From positions 124,001 to 188,000 of the forward strand of contig JAIYAW010000009.1 of NCBI GenBank assembly GCA_027488835.1: 64,000 bases of DNA. Direction: 5' to 3'. Below the pieces are notes generated by a model, which worked only from the letters and a program-made list of their open reading frames with translations, had not been told where the DNA came from and did not search any database. Numbering within the stretch: position 1 is the stretch's first letter; each line of letters begins with the position of its first letter. Below, one piece after another: positions 34,991 through 44,563 of the stretch. This stretch comes from Bacteroidota bacterium. Its GTDB lineage: Bacteria; Bacteroidota; Bacteroidia; NS11-12g; UBA955. A program made the position numbers and the translations under genes.

Positions 34991-35973
34991 TCTCTTTTAA
35001 CCATTGCCCGTTTTAATCTGTCGTTTATTGCCAATCCCAAACCTTCATTTGGCGCCCATTCAAAATAAACTTCTGAAAGTCCTTTTGAATCCAAATCCCT
35101 CAAAATTGAAAATAAATGAGCTGCGGCCTGTGTTTCAGTATTGTTTTCTGTAAAATAAAGTGCCTGAAAATTAAATATTTCTCTTTGGGTGGTCAGTTGT
35201 GCACAAATATTTGATTCTGGCGAATAAAACAAGATGGTTGAATTTTGTAAATTTTCCATATTTGCATTTTTTAATTCTTTTAATTTACAAAAAGGTGAAT
35301 AATGTTGATCTAGTTGCCCTGGAGCAGATGGATTGCTATTTTGATGAATATTTTCATTTACATGGCCAATAATCGTTTCAATTTCTGCATTTGTAATTCC
35401 ACCCAATCTCAATATACAAGGGTTCTCCTCATCAATAAATGAAATAATCGTGCTTTCTAATCCAACACTACAATTTCCCCCATCTAAAATATAATCAATG
35501 CGATTGCCCAATTGGTCAAATACGTGGTTTGCTGAAGTAGGACTCACGTAACCAAAGGGATTTGCACTAGGCGCAGCCAATGGGAAATCAATCTGATTTA
35601 ATAAATTGAGTGTAGTAGGGTGGTTTGGCATTCTCACTGCCACACTATCCTGTCCAGCGGTTACAATATCTGGAACATTTGTAGATTTAGGCAAAACAAA
35701 AGTGAGTGGACCTGGCCAAAATGCATCCATTAATTTTTTTGCATTTTGAGGGACATTAGAAACCAGTTGATTCAACATATTGCGGTTTCCAATATGAAGA
35801 ATCAAGGGGTCAAAAAAGGGTCTGTTTTTGGCTGCAAAAATAGAGGCAACGGCAATTTCATCTAACCCATTTGCAGCGAGGCCATAAACCGTTTCTGTGG
35901 GAATAGCGACTAAACCACCATTGCGCAGAATATCAATCGATTTAGGAATATCTGTTCCTATTTCGGCAGTCAT
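34987..35973 (-). CDS. tsaC: L-threonylcarbamoyladenylate synthase (Sua5/YwlC type)
   Basis: The enzyme makes threonylcarbamoyl-AMP from threonine, bicarbonate and ATP for the t6A modification of tRNAs reading ANN codons. The 328-residue protein has the YrdC domain (about 8-205; GGLVAIPTETVYGLAANG, KNRPFFDPLILHIG, ISFIDEENPCILRLG) and a Sua5 C-terminal domain (about 215-328) joined by the usual PGQLDQHYSP linker. It is therefore the long Sua5 form rather than short TsaC. It lies one base downstream of the sigma-54 regulator gene and is probably co-transcribed with it. Confidence 0.95.
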   Translation of the reverse strand: MTAEIGTDIPKSIDILRNGGLVAIPTETVYGLAANGLDEIAVASIFAAKNRPFFDPLILHIGNRNMLNQLVSNVPQNAKKLMDAFWPGPLTFVLPKSTNVPDIVTAGQDSVAVRMPNHPTTLNLLNQIDFPLAAPSANPFGYVSPTSANHVFDQLGNRIDYILDGGNCSVGLESTIISFIDEENPCILRLGGITNAEIETIIGHVNENIHQNSNPSAPGQLDQHYSPFCKLKELKNANMENLQNSTILFYSPESNICAQLTTQREIFNFQALYFTENNTETQAAAHLFSILRDLDSKGLSEVYFEWAPNEGLGLAINDRLKRAMVKRD

Positions 35974-35974
35974 A

Positions 35975-37330
35975 TTATCTACGTTTTAGGCTATACTTTT
36001 CAATTTTGTTGTAAAGGTGACTGCGTTGAATGTCAATCTCAATTGCAGTTTTTGCAACATTCCAAGAATTCTGAACCAGCTTCCTTTCAATGAATACCTT
36101 TTCAGCCCAATCTCTAAATTCTTGTAAGGTTTTGTAATCATCTACAACACCAAACGGATCTGCACCGCGTTGAGCAGGGTTGCTGTACATATAGACATTG
36201 TCTCCAGTAATGTTGTCATCGCAAAGAATTACTAACCTTTCGATAACGTTTCGGAGTTCTCTTATGTTCCCTGTCCAATTTACTTCTTGAAGCGCGCGAT
36301 ATCCATCGGGAGTAAATTTCTTGAGGTTCATTGAATTTTCATTGCAAATTTCTGCTAAAAATTTATCTGCAATTAGAGGGATATCCTCCGTTCTCTCGTT
36401 GAGTGTAGGTACATGGATTAAAATAACGGATAACCGGTGATATAAATCCATTCTGAAATTTCCCTTTTCAATTTCTTCATTTAGATTTTTATTCGTTGCA
36501 GCAACTACGCGAACGTTCACCTTTATTTCTTTGTCACCACCAACACGGGTAATTTTTCCCTCTTGAATGGCGCGTAATACTTTTGCCTGAGCAGCCATTG
36601 ACATATCCCCAATTTCATCTAAGAAAAGAGTTCCACCATGTGCTTGCTCGAATTTGCCTATCCGTTGCTTAATTGCGGAGGTAAAGCTTCCTTTTTCATG
36701 TCCAAAAAGTTCGCTTTCAATTAATTCCGTTGGAATAGATGCGCAGTTGACCTCAACCAGTGGCATGGCAGCGCGGGTGGATCTTTCGTGAACCCAACGT
36801 GCTACCAATTCTTTACCTGTGCCATTTTCTCCAGTAATCAATACGCGTGCTTCCGTGGGAGCAACCTTGTCGATGGTATCTTTAATTTTATCAATTGCTG
36901 GAGTTTCACCAATAATGTCAAATGTTTTGGCAACTTTTCTTTTTAATACTTTTGTCTCAGAAACCAAATTGTTTCTGTCTATGGCATTCCTGAGCGTTAT
37001 CAGTAATCTATTTAAATCTGGTGGTTTGGTTATGAAATCGTAAGCACCTTTTTTGGTACTATCAATTGCCATTTCAACATTTCCATGTCCGGAAATCATA
37101 ACCATTGGAGTTTCAGGTTTGAAAGCTTGAACTTTTTCCAACAATTCCATGCCATCTATTCCTGGCATTTTGACGTCGCACAGAATTACATCGTAATCAT
37201 TCTTCTGAATAAGATGCCAAGCACGGTCTCCATTATCAGCTAATGTTACTTCAAATTGTTCGTATTCAAGAATTTCCTTCAACGTTTCTCTGATAGGAGC
37301 TTCGTCATCTACTACTAATATGTGTGCCAT
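35975..37330 (-). CDS. Sigma-54-dependent response regulator (NtrC family)
   Basis: The 451-residue protein has a receiver domain (1-115) with phospho-acceptor Asp52 (ILCDVKMPG), an AAA+ domain (about 138-370) with Walker A GENGTGKE and Walker B LFLDEIGDMS, and a C-terminal Fis-type helix-turn-helix (NVAKTAIEIDIQRSHLYNKI). The sigma-54 contact loop reads GSFTSA (214-219) instead of GAFTGA. It activates sigma-54 promoters after phosphorylation; no partner kinase is encoded nearby. It points away from porP and the gld operon, but I see no clear -24/-12 (GG-N10-GC) promoter in the 199-base gap. Confidence 0.95.
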   Translation of the reverse strand: MAHILVVDDEAPIRETLKEILEYEQFEVTLADNGDRAWHLIQKNDYDVILCDVKMPGIDGMELLEKVQAFKPETPMVMISGHGNVEMAIDSTKKGAYDFITKPPDLNRLLITLRNAIDRNNLVSETKVLKRKVAKTFDIIGETPAIDKIKDTIDKVAPTEARVLITGENGTGKELVARWVHERSTRAAMPLVEVNCASIPTELIESELFGHEKGSFTSAIKQRIGKFEQAHGGTLFLDEIGDMSMAAQAKVLRAIQEGKITRVGGDKEIKVNVRVVAATNKNLNEEIEKGNFRMDLYHRLSVILIHVPTLNERTEDIPLIADKFLAEICNENSMNLKKFTPDGYRALQEVNWTGNIRELRNVIERLVILCDDNITGDNVYMYSNPAQRGADPFGVVDDYKTLQEFRDWAEKVFIERKLVQNSWNVAKTAIEIDIQRSHLYNKIEKYSLKRR

Positions 37331-37467
37331 GTTTGTACAAATAATGCTACAAATATTGTGAATTATTTATCAGACAGCACGATTATTTACCACCATATTA
37401 TCCACGTTTACAAAATTGGATATGCACATAGTTTGAATTCAGTTTTGTTGAGATTTAAAAAAAATAG

Positions 37468-37500
37468 TTGCTTAATTGTTCTATTTAATGCATCTTTGTT
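37468..37500 (+). promoter_or_regulatory. Possible porP promoter
   Basis: GTTG near 37470 and CATCTTTG (about 37491-37498, one mismatch to TAnnTTTG) are about 20 bases apart and lie about 30 bases before the ATG at 37530. Confidence 0.4.
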
Positions 37501-37529
37501 TTTAAGTGTTAGAAAACAGCCGTTACCTA

Positions 37530-38648
37530 ATGAGAAAAAAAATACTATGGATTGCAGTAATAGGAATGCTTGTAAGCTCTGATTTGAGGGCTCAACAAGA
37601 CCCTTCCTATACGCATTTTACCTACAACAAATTGATGTACAACCCCGCTTATGCTGGGGCGTCCAATCAATATTGTTTGAATGCAATTACGCATCAACAA
37701 TGGTTAGGTTATGAAGACCAAACAAAATTATTAAAAACACAAGGTGGAATGCCAATTGGTGATAATTTGCCGCAAAACATTGCGCCAAAAACAACAGGAT
37801 TGGCTTTTAGCGCCCCAATTTCTATCCCTACAGCGAATGGAAAGTTAAATATAGGTGGCGTATTTGCTTCTTTTATTAAAGATAAAATTGCATATGAAGA
37901 CAATACTTTTTTCAGAGGAGGATTATCTGGTGCATACACAACGGCTGATGGTGTATCATACAGACTCGGATTAGAATTAACTTCATTAACAAAATCTTTA
38001 GATGGAGCAGGTTTACGTTACCACGACCCAAATGATCCAAATATTCCAACTGGAATGTCTAGCGATACAAAAACAACTTTTGGCGCTGGTTTCTACTATT
38101 CTAATCCAAATATTTTTAACGGTTTGTTTGCAGGTTTAAGTATGACGCACATGATGCCACAAGAATTCGCTTATGGAACGAGTGGCGCTATTAAAATTAC
38201 AACCGCCAGACATATATATATGGTAGCTGGATACAAACAAGATAATTTCTTGGGCAATCCTTCCTTAACTGTAGAGCCAAGTATGTTAATAAAAACAGTG
38301 ATGGGAGAGAATGGAGGTTTTGTAAAACCTGAATTGGATCTACAAGGTATGGTTACTTACAATGATCTTTATGCAGGTGGATTAAACTTGAGAAGTTATG
38401 GTTTAGGTGTAGATGCAATTAGTTTTATGTTGGGATATTATCCTCCGTTATTAAATGGTGGAGCAAATTCTAGACAGAAATTAAGAGTAGGTTATTCGTA
38501 TGATTTAACCACCTCTTATGTACGCACTACGAGTTATGGTACTCACGAACTACAAGTAAATTATTGCTTTACGTTTGAGTTGCCGCCACGTCCACCAAAA
38601 ATTTATCGTCACCCTCGTTGGATGAAACGTTCTCCAGTAAACGATTAA
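37530..38648 (+). CDS. PorP/SprF family type IX secretion membrane protein
   Basis: The 372-residue protein has a signal peptide (MRKKILWIAVIGMLVSSDLRAQ) and the family start QQDPSYTHFTYNKLMYNPAYAGAS, then barrel-like strands and GYSYDLTTSY near the end. PorP/SprF proteins are outer-membrane barrels that work with the type IX secretion machine and hold partner proteins at the surface. I use the ATG at 37530; an earlier TTG (37506) would add eight residues before the signal peptide. It stands directly before gldKLMN, in the order seen in many gliding or secreting Bacteroidota. Confidence 0.93.
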   Translation: MRKKILWIAVIGMLVSSDLRAQQDPSYTHFTYNKLMYNPAYAGASNQYCLNAITHQQWLGYEDQTKLLKTQGGMPIGDNLPQNIAPKTTGLAFSAPISIPTANGKLNIGGVFASFIKDKIAYEDNTFFRGGLSGAYTTADGVSYRLGLELTSLTKSLDGAGLRYHDPNDPNIPTGMSSDTKTTFGAGFYYSNPNIFNGLFAGLSMTHMMPQEFAYGTSGAIKITTARHIYMVAGYKQDNFLGNPSLTVEPSMLIKTVMGENGGFVKPELDLQGMVTYNDLYAGGLNLRSYGLGVDAISFMLGYYPPLLNGGANSRQKLRVGYSYDLTTSYVRTTSYGTHELQVNYCFTFELPPRPPKIYRHPRWMKRSPVND

Positions 38649-38713
38649 TTTTTTATCCACATACAATAATCAATTAAAAATCACGTTTAAATAATAAGAA
38701 AATATCAAAAGAC

Positions 38714-38743
38714 TTGCATTTTCGGATGTAATCTTTATTTTTG
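38714..38743 (+). promoter_or_regulatory. Promoter of the gldKLMN operon
   Basis: TTG (38714-38716) and TATTTTTG (38736-38743) are 19 bases apart, matching the Bacteroidota consensus. The operon therefore has its own start behind porP, with a leader of 30 bases or more. Confidence 0.75.
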
Positions 38744-38783
38744 CAATTCACAATAATACCTATAAACGAAACTAAAACACAAA

Positions 38784-40277
38784 ATGAAAAGTAAAGTGAT
38801 GGGTTTCTTCTCTAAAGGGAGAATGACAAAAGGAATCAACATGATAGTAGGAAACAAACGTTTGCGCTTTGTATCTATTGCTGTTGTTGTTATCTTTATT
38901 GCTTGTGGACCTGGCGACACTGGCGACCTTATTGGTGTTCAGGGTAGAAGTCCTTGGTTCCATCCTGAGCCTCCAGGAACTGTTTATGTAAAAACAGGAA
39001 CTTTCCACACCGGACAAGGTGGTCAGGATGTATTCCAATCTTATTTGCAACCGAACAAACAAATGACCGTTTTAGGATTTTGGATGGACGAAACAGAAAT
39101 TACAAACAACGAGTATAGACAATTCGTAGCTTATGTAATTGACTCAATTGCCCGTATGAAACTTTACGAAGACGATGATATTAAAGAAAAAATCGTTCCA
39201 AGTGCGGATAAAAATGGTGGTGGAAAGCTAGTTGCCGAATTGTTCAAAAAACCAAATCCTGAGGATGAAGATGCGGAAGATTACGATCCAAATGCACCGG
39301 AAGTACCTTTCATCAATCATGATGAAGCAATGGATTGGGAACAGAAAGATTTGCATAAATTGCTATATTCTGAAATGTTTTACCAAGGTGAAGAACGCTT
39401 CAGAGGAAAACGTCAAATAGATGTTTCTAAATTAAAATATCATTACCAATGGTTTGATTTGGTTTTGGCTGCAACTTCAGACAAAAACAGAGATAAATAC
39501 AAACCTCAAGATAGAAAAGATTTCATTAAGGATGAAGATGTATTAATCTATCCAGATACTTTGTGTTGGATAAGAGATTTCACTTATTCTTTCAATGAAC
39601 CTATGGCTAGGGTATATTTTTGGCACCCACGTTATGATGACTATCCAGTGGTTGGTGTTAATTGGGCACAGGCTAGAGCATTCTGTCATTGGAGATCTTA
39701 TCAAAAAGACGCATATTGGGAAATGAATGACCATATGCCAAATACTGAAATGTTCCGTTTACCAACCGAATACGAGTGGGAATATGCTTCTCGCGGTGGT
39801 AGAATAGGTAATAAATATCCTTGGGGTGGACCTTATGCCCGTAATGGTAAAGGTTGTATGTTGGCAAACTTTAAGCCAATGCGTGGTGACTATGGAGCAA
39901 GTGATGGTGGTGTATACCCTGTGAGAGCCGACAGCTACTTTCCTAATGATTTTGGTTTGTACAACATGTCAGGTAATGTTTCAGAATGGACACAAACCAA
40001 ATGGGATGAAGGAACAAATTCTTTTGCGCATGATTTAAACGGTAATTATGATGTATATATCAAAGAACATAGTGATGATGCCCAAGAACAAGCTAAATTG
40101 AGTAAAACTCCAATCACTCAAAAGCGTAAAGTGATTAGAGGTGGTTCTTGGAAAGATGTTGCTTACTTCATTGAATGTGGAGCCCGTACTTACGAATACC
40201 AAGATACAAGCAAATGTTATATCGGTTTCAGATGTGTTCAAACATACATTGGTCGTTCTAATATGGACAAAAAATAA
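38784..40277 (+). CDS. gldK: Gliding/type IX secretion lipoprotein GldK
   Basis: GldK (PorK) with GldN forms a periplasmic ring under the outer membrane in type IX secretion. The 497-residue product has a lipobox IFIACG with the lipidated Cys41 and a sulfatase-modifying-factor (FGE) fold: GFWMDETEITNNEYRQF near 93, VNWAQARAFCHW, PTEYEWEYASRGG, NMSGNVSEWT and the end IGFRCV. The first ATG gives a long 40-residue signal; the ATG at 38841 would give a typical 22-residue one. It is the first gene of the gldKLMN operon. Confidence 0.95.
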   Translation: MKSKVMGFFSKGRMTKGINMIVGNKRLRFVSIAVVVIFIACGPGDTGDLIGVQGRSPWFHPEPPGTVYVKTGTFHTGQGGQDVFQSYLQPNKQMTVLGFWMDETEITNNEYRQFVAYVIDSIARMKLYEDDDIKEKIVPSADKNGGGKLVAELFKKPNPEDEDAEDYDPNAPEVPFINHDEAMDWEQKDLHKLLYSEMFYQGEERFRGKRQIDVSKLKYHYQWFDLVLAATSDKNRDKYKPQDRKDFIKDEDVLIYPDTLCWIRDFTYSFNEPMARVYFWHPRYDDYPVVGVNWAQARAFCHWRSYQKDAYWEMNDHMPNTEMFRLPTEYEWEYASRGGRIGNKYPWGGPYARNGKGCMLANFKPMRGDYGASDGGVYPVRADSYFPNDFGLYNMSGNVSEWTQTKWDEGTNSFAHDLNGNYDVYIKEHSDDAQEQAKLSKTPITQKRKVIRGGSWKDVAYFIECGARTYEYQDTSKCYIGFRCVQTYIGRSNMDKK

Positions 40278-40323
40278 TAATTTATCAACTAAAACAACAA
40301 AACAAAACTAAATAAAAAAAAAC

Positions 40324-40986
40324 ATGAGTAAAAGTTTCTTTGAATCGAAAAAGTGGAAGACATCCATGAATTTTGTGTATGGTTTCGGTGCAGCAATTGT
40401 AATTGTAGGAGCCTTGTTTAAAATCCTTCACTGGCCTGGTGCAAATGCCATGCTTACGATAGGTTTGTTAACAGAGGCGGGGATTTTCGTTATTTCAGCG
40501 TTCGAACCGGTTCACATGGATCCAGATTGGTCTTTGGTTTATCCTGAATTAGCAGGTGGCGAACCAACAATGAAAAAAGAAAAATCTGTGAGTGGTGGAA
40601 GCGTTTCTCAACAACTAGATTCTTTGTTATCTCAAGCTAAAATTGGTCCAGAATTGATCGAAAGTTTAGGAGCTGGTTTGGTTTCTTTGAGTAATAATGT
40701 TAAAGATATGTCAAGCATTTCAAATGCAGCAGTAGCTACAAAAGAATATGCTGAAAGTGCAACGAAAGCAGCTCACAACATGAATGAGATCGCAAATAGT
40801 TCTGCTGTTGTTTCTGATTCATTGGGTTCTTTCTCTAGTGGTTTAAGTGGTGTTTTAAGCAATATCGCTGCAACTGAAGCTGCTACTGGCGAGTTCAAAG
40901 ATGAAATGGGACGTTTAAACCAAAACTTGAATAATTTGAATTCAATTTATGGTAACATGTTAAGCGCCATGGGCGGTAACCGTTAA
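40324..40986 (+). CDS. gldL: Gliding motility/type IX secretion motor protein GldL
   Basis: GldL forms a five-subunit inner-membrane channel around two GldM helices and turns proton flow into motion. The 220-residue protein starts SKSFFESKKWKTSMNFVYGFG and has two membrane helices (about 18-36 and 42-60) with the family LFKILHWPG link. Glu51 in the second helix fits the conserved membrane Glu thought to take part in proton use. The C-terminal part is a long Ser/Ala-rich helical region. It lies 46 bases behind gldK. Confidence 0.96.
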   Translation: MSKSFFESKKWKTSMNFVYGFGAAIVIVGALFKILHWPGANAMLTIGLLTEAGIFVISAFEPVHMDPDWSLVYPELAGGEPTMKKEKSVSGGSVSQQLDSLLSQAKIGPELIESLGAGLVSLSNNVKDMSSISNAAVATKEYAESATKAAHNMNEIANSSAVVSDSLGSFSSGLSGVLSNIAATEAATGEFKDEMGRLNQNLNNLNSIYGNMLSAMGGNR

Positions 40987-41022
40987 TTTACTATTTATAC
41001 CACATTATAAAGGAAAACAAAC

Positions 41023-42810
41023 ATGGCAGGTGGTAAATTGTCGGCAAGGCAGAAGATGATTAACATGATGTATCTCGTGTTAACAGCGCTTCTCGCATTA
41101 AATGTTACAAAAGAAATTTTATTGGCATTCACAGTTTTAGATAATTCTTTGAAAAAATCGACCAGCAACATTGAAGTGAAAACTATCAAGATTGTTGATA
41201 ATTTGAAAAAAACTGCTCAGGATAATAACGTAGGTGCAAAAGCTGCATTGGGTTATTGTACTGATGCGAATAAAGCAACAAAGGAATTTGTTGACAATAT
41301 TCATAGAATTAAAACTGAATTGTTAAGATATTCACAAGGTTCTGTTGATCCGAATACAGGTGATCCAAAACTTGCGTTCAAAATAGACGAAGAGCACAAG
41401 GCAGATTACGTTGAAACAGCGCAATATCCTTGGGTTGTTATGAAGAATGGCGATATGCCGGAATTGGTATCTGGTGATAATTTAGATGATCACGTTCGCT
41501 ATTTTAATGAAGAATTGGCTGGAAAAAGAGGTAAAGACTTGGAAGCTGATATCAATAAAACCCGTGTTCAATTATTGAACTTGGTTAAAAAAGCTATGAC
41601 TGACAAGAATTTAGCTAAGAACAAAGAAACTGAAGAATTTTTAAAAGGTCGTTTGAACGATATTGCTTTAAAATCTACATTGTCTGCGGGAACTGTTAAA
41701 GACCCTTTCAATGCAGCTTCAGGACCAGTAGTTGATCACGAAGGTAAAGAATTATCATGGGCTGAAGTTTATATGCATAGTACTCCACTAGCAGCAGTAT
41801 TTGCGATGTTGAGTAAAATTGAAAATGATGCTAAGATTCTTGAAACTGAAATCTGTCAGGTTTTGGCTGAATCAGTAAGTGCAGCGGATTTTAAATTTGA
41901 TGCAATTATTCCTGTAGTATCAGCAAAAACTGGAGCGGTTGTAACCGGACAGACTTATGAAGCTGATATCTTATTGGCTGCCTACAATTCAAAGGCAGAA
42001 ATGAGAATCACAGTAAATGGAGCTTCTGTTCCAGTTGAAAATGGGGTTGGTAAATACAAAGTTACACCTCAATCTGCTGGTACAAATCCATTAAATGTAA
42101 AAATCGTAGTACCTAAGCCAGGTGGAGGAGAAGAAGTGAAAGATGCTCAAGCTGAATTTACAGCATTTGCGCCTTCTGCTGCTATTTCTGCGGATGCACT
42201 TAACGTTTTATATGAAGGTTTAGAAAATCCAATATCTATCTCGGTTGGTGGTGTTGATCCTGCGAATGTTTCAGCTAGAATAGTTGGTTGTGTAATCAAA
42301 GGTGACGGTTCTGTAACAAATGTTGGTCAAGCAACCAATGCAATAATCAGCGGTTCAAAAGGAAAATATAAAGTAAGTATTTCTAAGAAAATGGGTGATT
42401 GCCAAATACAAGTTGCAGCCAAACTTCCTGATGGAAGAATGAAGCCAATGGGTACTAAAAACTTTAAGGTTAAACCAGTTCCAAAGCCTCGTTTCAAATG
42501 TGGTGCAATTGAGTTTGCTGGGTCTATTTCTGTGGAAGCACTGAAATTGCAACCTTCAGCTTCTGCTGTGTTAGATAACTTCGTTTATGAAGGCGTTCGT
42601 TTCCAAGTGTTAAGCTATAAATTTACTGCTTTGGGTAGAAGAACTGGTGGACCAAAAACTATCAATGGTAATAGTGCAAGCTTAGAACCAATTAAATCTG
42701 TATTAGGTTTATTAGGTTCTGGTGATTTTGTACAATTCTCTGATGTTAGAGCGGTTGGTCCAAATAAAATTCCGGTATTGTTAGAAAATGCAGGTGCTCA
42801 AATAAAATAA
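41023..42810 (+). CDS. gldM: Gliding motility/type IX secretion protein GldM
   Basis: GldM spans the periplasm and links the GldL motor to the GldK/GldN ring. The 595-residue protein starts MAGGKLSARQKMINMMYLVL and has a single N-terminal membrane helix (about 14-35), then a helical periplasmic domain (about 40-230) and several beta-rich domains (about 300-595), as in known GldM/PorM structures. The length is in the range of other Bacteroidota GldM proteins (about 500-600). It lies 36 bases behind gldL and 11 before gldN. Confidence 0.96.
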   Translation: MAGGKLSARQKMINMMYLVLTALLALNVTKEILLAFTVLDNSLKKSTSNIEVKTIKIVDNLKKTAQDNNVGAKAALGYCTDANKATKEFVDNIHRIKTELLRYSQGSVDPNTGDPKLAFKIDEEHKADYVETAQYPWVVMKNGDMPELVSGDNLDDHVRYFNEELAGKRGKDLEADINKTRVQLLNLVKKAMTDKNLAKNKETEEFLKGRLNDIALKSTLSAGTVKDPFNAASGPVVDHEGKELSWAEVYMHSTPLAAVFAMLSKIENDAKILETEICQVLAESVSAADFKFDAIIPVVSAKTGAVVTGQTYEADILLAAYNSKAEMRITVNGASVPVENGVGKYKVTPQSAGTNPLNVKIVVPKPGGGEEVKDAQAEFTAFAPSAAISADALNVLYEGLENPISISVGGVDPANVSARIVGCVIKGDGSVTNVGQATNAIISGSKGKYKVSISKKMGDCQIQVAAKLPDGRMKPMGTKNFKVKPVPKPRFKCGAIEFAGSISVEALKLQPSASAVLDNFVYEGVRFQVLSYKFTALGRRTGGPKTINGNSASLEPIKSVLGLLGSGDFVQFSDVRAVGPNKIPVLLENAGAQIK

Positions 42811-42821
42811 TAACTAAAAAT

Positions 42822-43880
42822 ATGAATCGAGTAATATTAATCGCTTTTAGTACACTTCTTATTGGGTCAGTTTCGGCTCAAGATTGGGGTGGAGGATGGG
42901 GTTCATCTGAACCTGCAGCTACACAAGGTAAATCGAAAAAGACAACTGCTTCGGTGAATGTGAATGCAAAAGGTAAAGGTAGTGCAACCGCTACGGCAAC
43001 TACACCACAGGCAACTGTTGCTGCACCTGCGGCGGTCGTTGCTACTATTGGTATTCATTATAATGACACTGCAAAAGCGCATTATGAGCCGGAGTATGTC
43101 AACCAAGATACCAACCTAACATTGCTAGAAGGTGAATTTGTTCCTCGACCATATTTGCGTCATGCTGATATAAAATTCAGTAGAAGAGTTTGGCGTATTA
43201 TTGATTTGCGTCAAAAACTAAACAAATCTTGGACTTGGCCGAGAAATCCAGTTACTCAAATATTTTGGGATCTTGGAACCAAAGGTTTGTGTAGGGCATA
43301 CTATTCTGATTCATTCAGATCTCTAATTACCCCAGAAGGTATTATGAGTTCGACTAGTGAAACTGAATCAGTACCAGTGTTGAATGCAGATGTAGATTTA
43401 AATAACTACGATGCATCTGACGAATCAAATTATCATGATTCTTTGGTTCCAATTATTTTCAAATGGAATGATATCCGTAAGTTTGAAATAATGGAAGACT
43501 GGGTGTTTGATTATAAACATGGTGAAATGAAACCGATTATTATTGGAATTGCTCCTGTACGTGATAAGAAAATGACAATCAATGGTGTTACTATATCTAG
43601 TCCACAAAAACCGTTTTGGTTGAAAATGGATGATTGTAGACCTACTCTGGCGAAGTCACAAGTATTTAATCGTTACAATGATGCGATGCGTTTAAATTGG
43701 GATCAACATATAAACGTACATAGATTGTTTGACAGTTATATTGTAAAACAAACTGACTTTGACAATGCTTATTTGGCTGAAAAGAATGAGTATAGAGAGG
43801 ATCCAGTGGCTTTGTTACTCGAATCTGACAAAATCAAGAATGATCTTTTCATTTTTGAGCATGACCTTTGGGAGTATTAA
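42822..43880 (+). CDS. gldN: Gliding motility/type IX secretion protein GldN
   Basis: GldN (PorN) forms the periplasmic ring with GldK. The 352-residue protein has a signal peptide (MNRVILIAFSTLLIGSVSAQ), a low-complexity Gly/Thr/Ala/Lys region (about 21-75) and then the conserved part with HADIKFSRRVWRIIDLRQKLN, IFWDLGTKGLCRAYY, WNDIRKFEIMEDW and the end FIFEHDLWEY. It is the last gene of the gldKLMN operon and is followed by a clear terminator. Confidence 0.96.
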   Translation: MNRVILIAFSTLLIGSVSAQDWGGGWGSSEPAATQGKSKKTTASVNVNAKGKGSATATATTPQATVAAPAAVVATIGIHYNDTAKAHYEPEYVNQDTNLTLLEGEFVPRPYLRHADIKFSRRVWRIIDLRQKLNKSWTWPRNPVTQIFWDLGTKGLCRAYYSDSFRSLITPEGIMSSTSETESVPVLNADVDLNNYDASDESNYHDSLVPIIFKWNDIRKFEIMEDWVFDYKHGEMKPIIIGIAPVRDKKMTINGVTISSPQKPFWLKMDDCRPTLAKSQVFNRYNDAMRLNWDQHINVHRLFDSYIVKQTDFDNAYLAEKNEYREDPVALLLESDKIKNDLFIFEHDLWEY

Positions 43881-43898
43881 TAGTAAACATTTTATAAC

Positions 43899-43930
43899 AA
43901 AAAAAGGACTGTTTTAACAGTCCTTTTTTT
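43899..43930. terminator. Terminator of the gldKLMN operon
   Basis: AAGGACTGTT, a short loop and AACAGTCCTT are flanked by A and T runs. Confidence 0.9.
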
Positions 43931-43960
43931 GTTATGTAATTATAAATTTCCAATATATAA

Positions 43961-43991
43961 TTGGAAATTATTTGAAAATAATGTATTTTTG
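43961..43991 (+). promoter_or_regulatory. Promoter of the DUF177-rpmF-plsX-fabH operon
   Basis: TTG (43961) and TATTTTTG (43984-43991) are 20 bases apart. The element continues GCAGTTCGTT, resembling the tRNA promoters. The start codon at 44010 is 18 bases away. Confidence 0.75.
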
Positions 43992-44009
43992 CAGTTCGTT
44001 TTAATAAAT

Positions 44010-44549
44010 ATGTCCTTTGATATTGAATATTTAGCCGTAGAGTTTGTAAAGCTTCAAGATGGCCAACATCAATTTGATTATCAATTAGACAAGACGTTCT
44101 TTGAGCATTTTGACAATCACGATATAATTGAAGCCGATTTAAAGGTAGAATTGGATATCGAGCGCAATGGCAACCTAATGATTGCTGATTTATTTACTTC
44201 AGGAAGCATAGTTGATAGTTGTGATCGATGCTTGTCAAAAATTGGTTTACCTATAGAAGCTGAGTTTAAAATAATTTACCACCTTAATTCAAATCATGAG
44301 ATTAGTGAAAATGAAATCAAAGATTTAACAACAGATGTAATTTATTTGAATACAGTTGAATTCAAAATTAACATTGCTCAAGCTGTTTATGAATCTTCAT
44401 TAATGGCTTTACCAATGATAAAGAATTGTGATGATCTAGAAATTAAACCATGCGATGAAGAAATGTTAAAAAAGTTAGAACAGATTAATCAAGGAGAGAC
44501 TCAAGTTGATCCAAGATGGGAAAAATTGAAAACAATAATAAAAAAATAA
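44010..44549 (+). CDS. DUF177 (YceD) family protein
   Basis: The 179-residue protein begins MSFDIEYLAVEFVKLQDG at the ATG following the promoter; an upstream frame extension starts before the promoter and is rejected. It has the DUF177 pattern: DSCDRCLSKIGLPIE (metal-type Cys pair), an acidic stretch, and CDDLEIKPCDEE with VDPRWEKLKTI at the end. In many bacteria the gene precedes rpmF, as here, and the protein is linked to 23S rRNA processing. It lies 14 bases before rpmF. Confidence 0.92.
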   Translation: MSFDIEYLAVEFVKLQDGQHQFDYQLDKTFFEHFDNHDIIEADLKVELDIERNGNLMIADLFTSGSIVDSCDRCLSKIGLPIEAEFKIIYHLNSNHEISENEIKDLTTDVIYLNTVEFKINIAQAVYESSLMALPMIKNCDDLEIKPCDEEMLKKLEQINQGETQVDPRWEKLKTIIKK

Positions 44550-44563
44550 AAAGAAAATAGCTT

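Noticed and set aside
37331-37529. Sigma-54 promoter for porP
   Set aside because: No GG-N10-GC pair with fitting flanks was found; a sigma-A-type element fits better.
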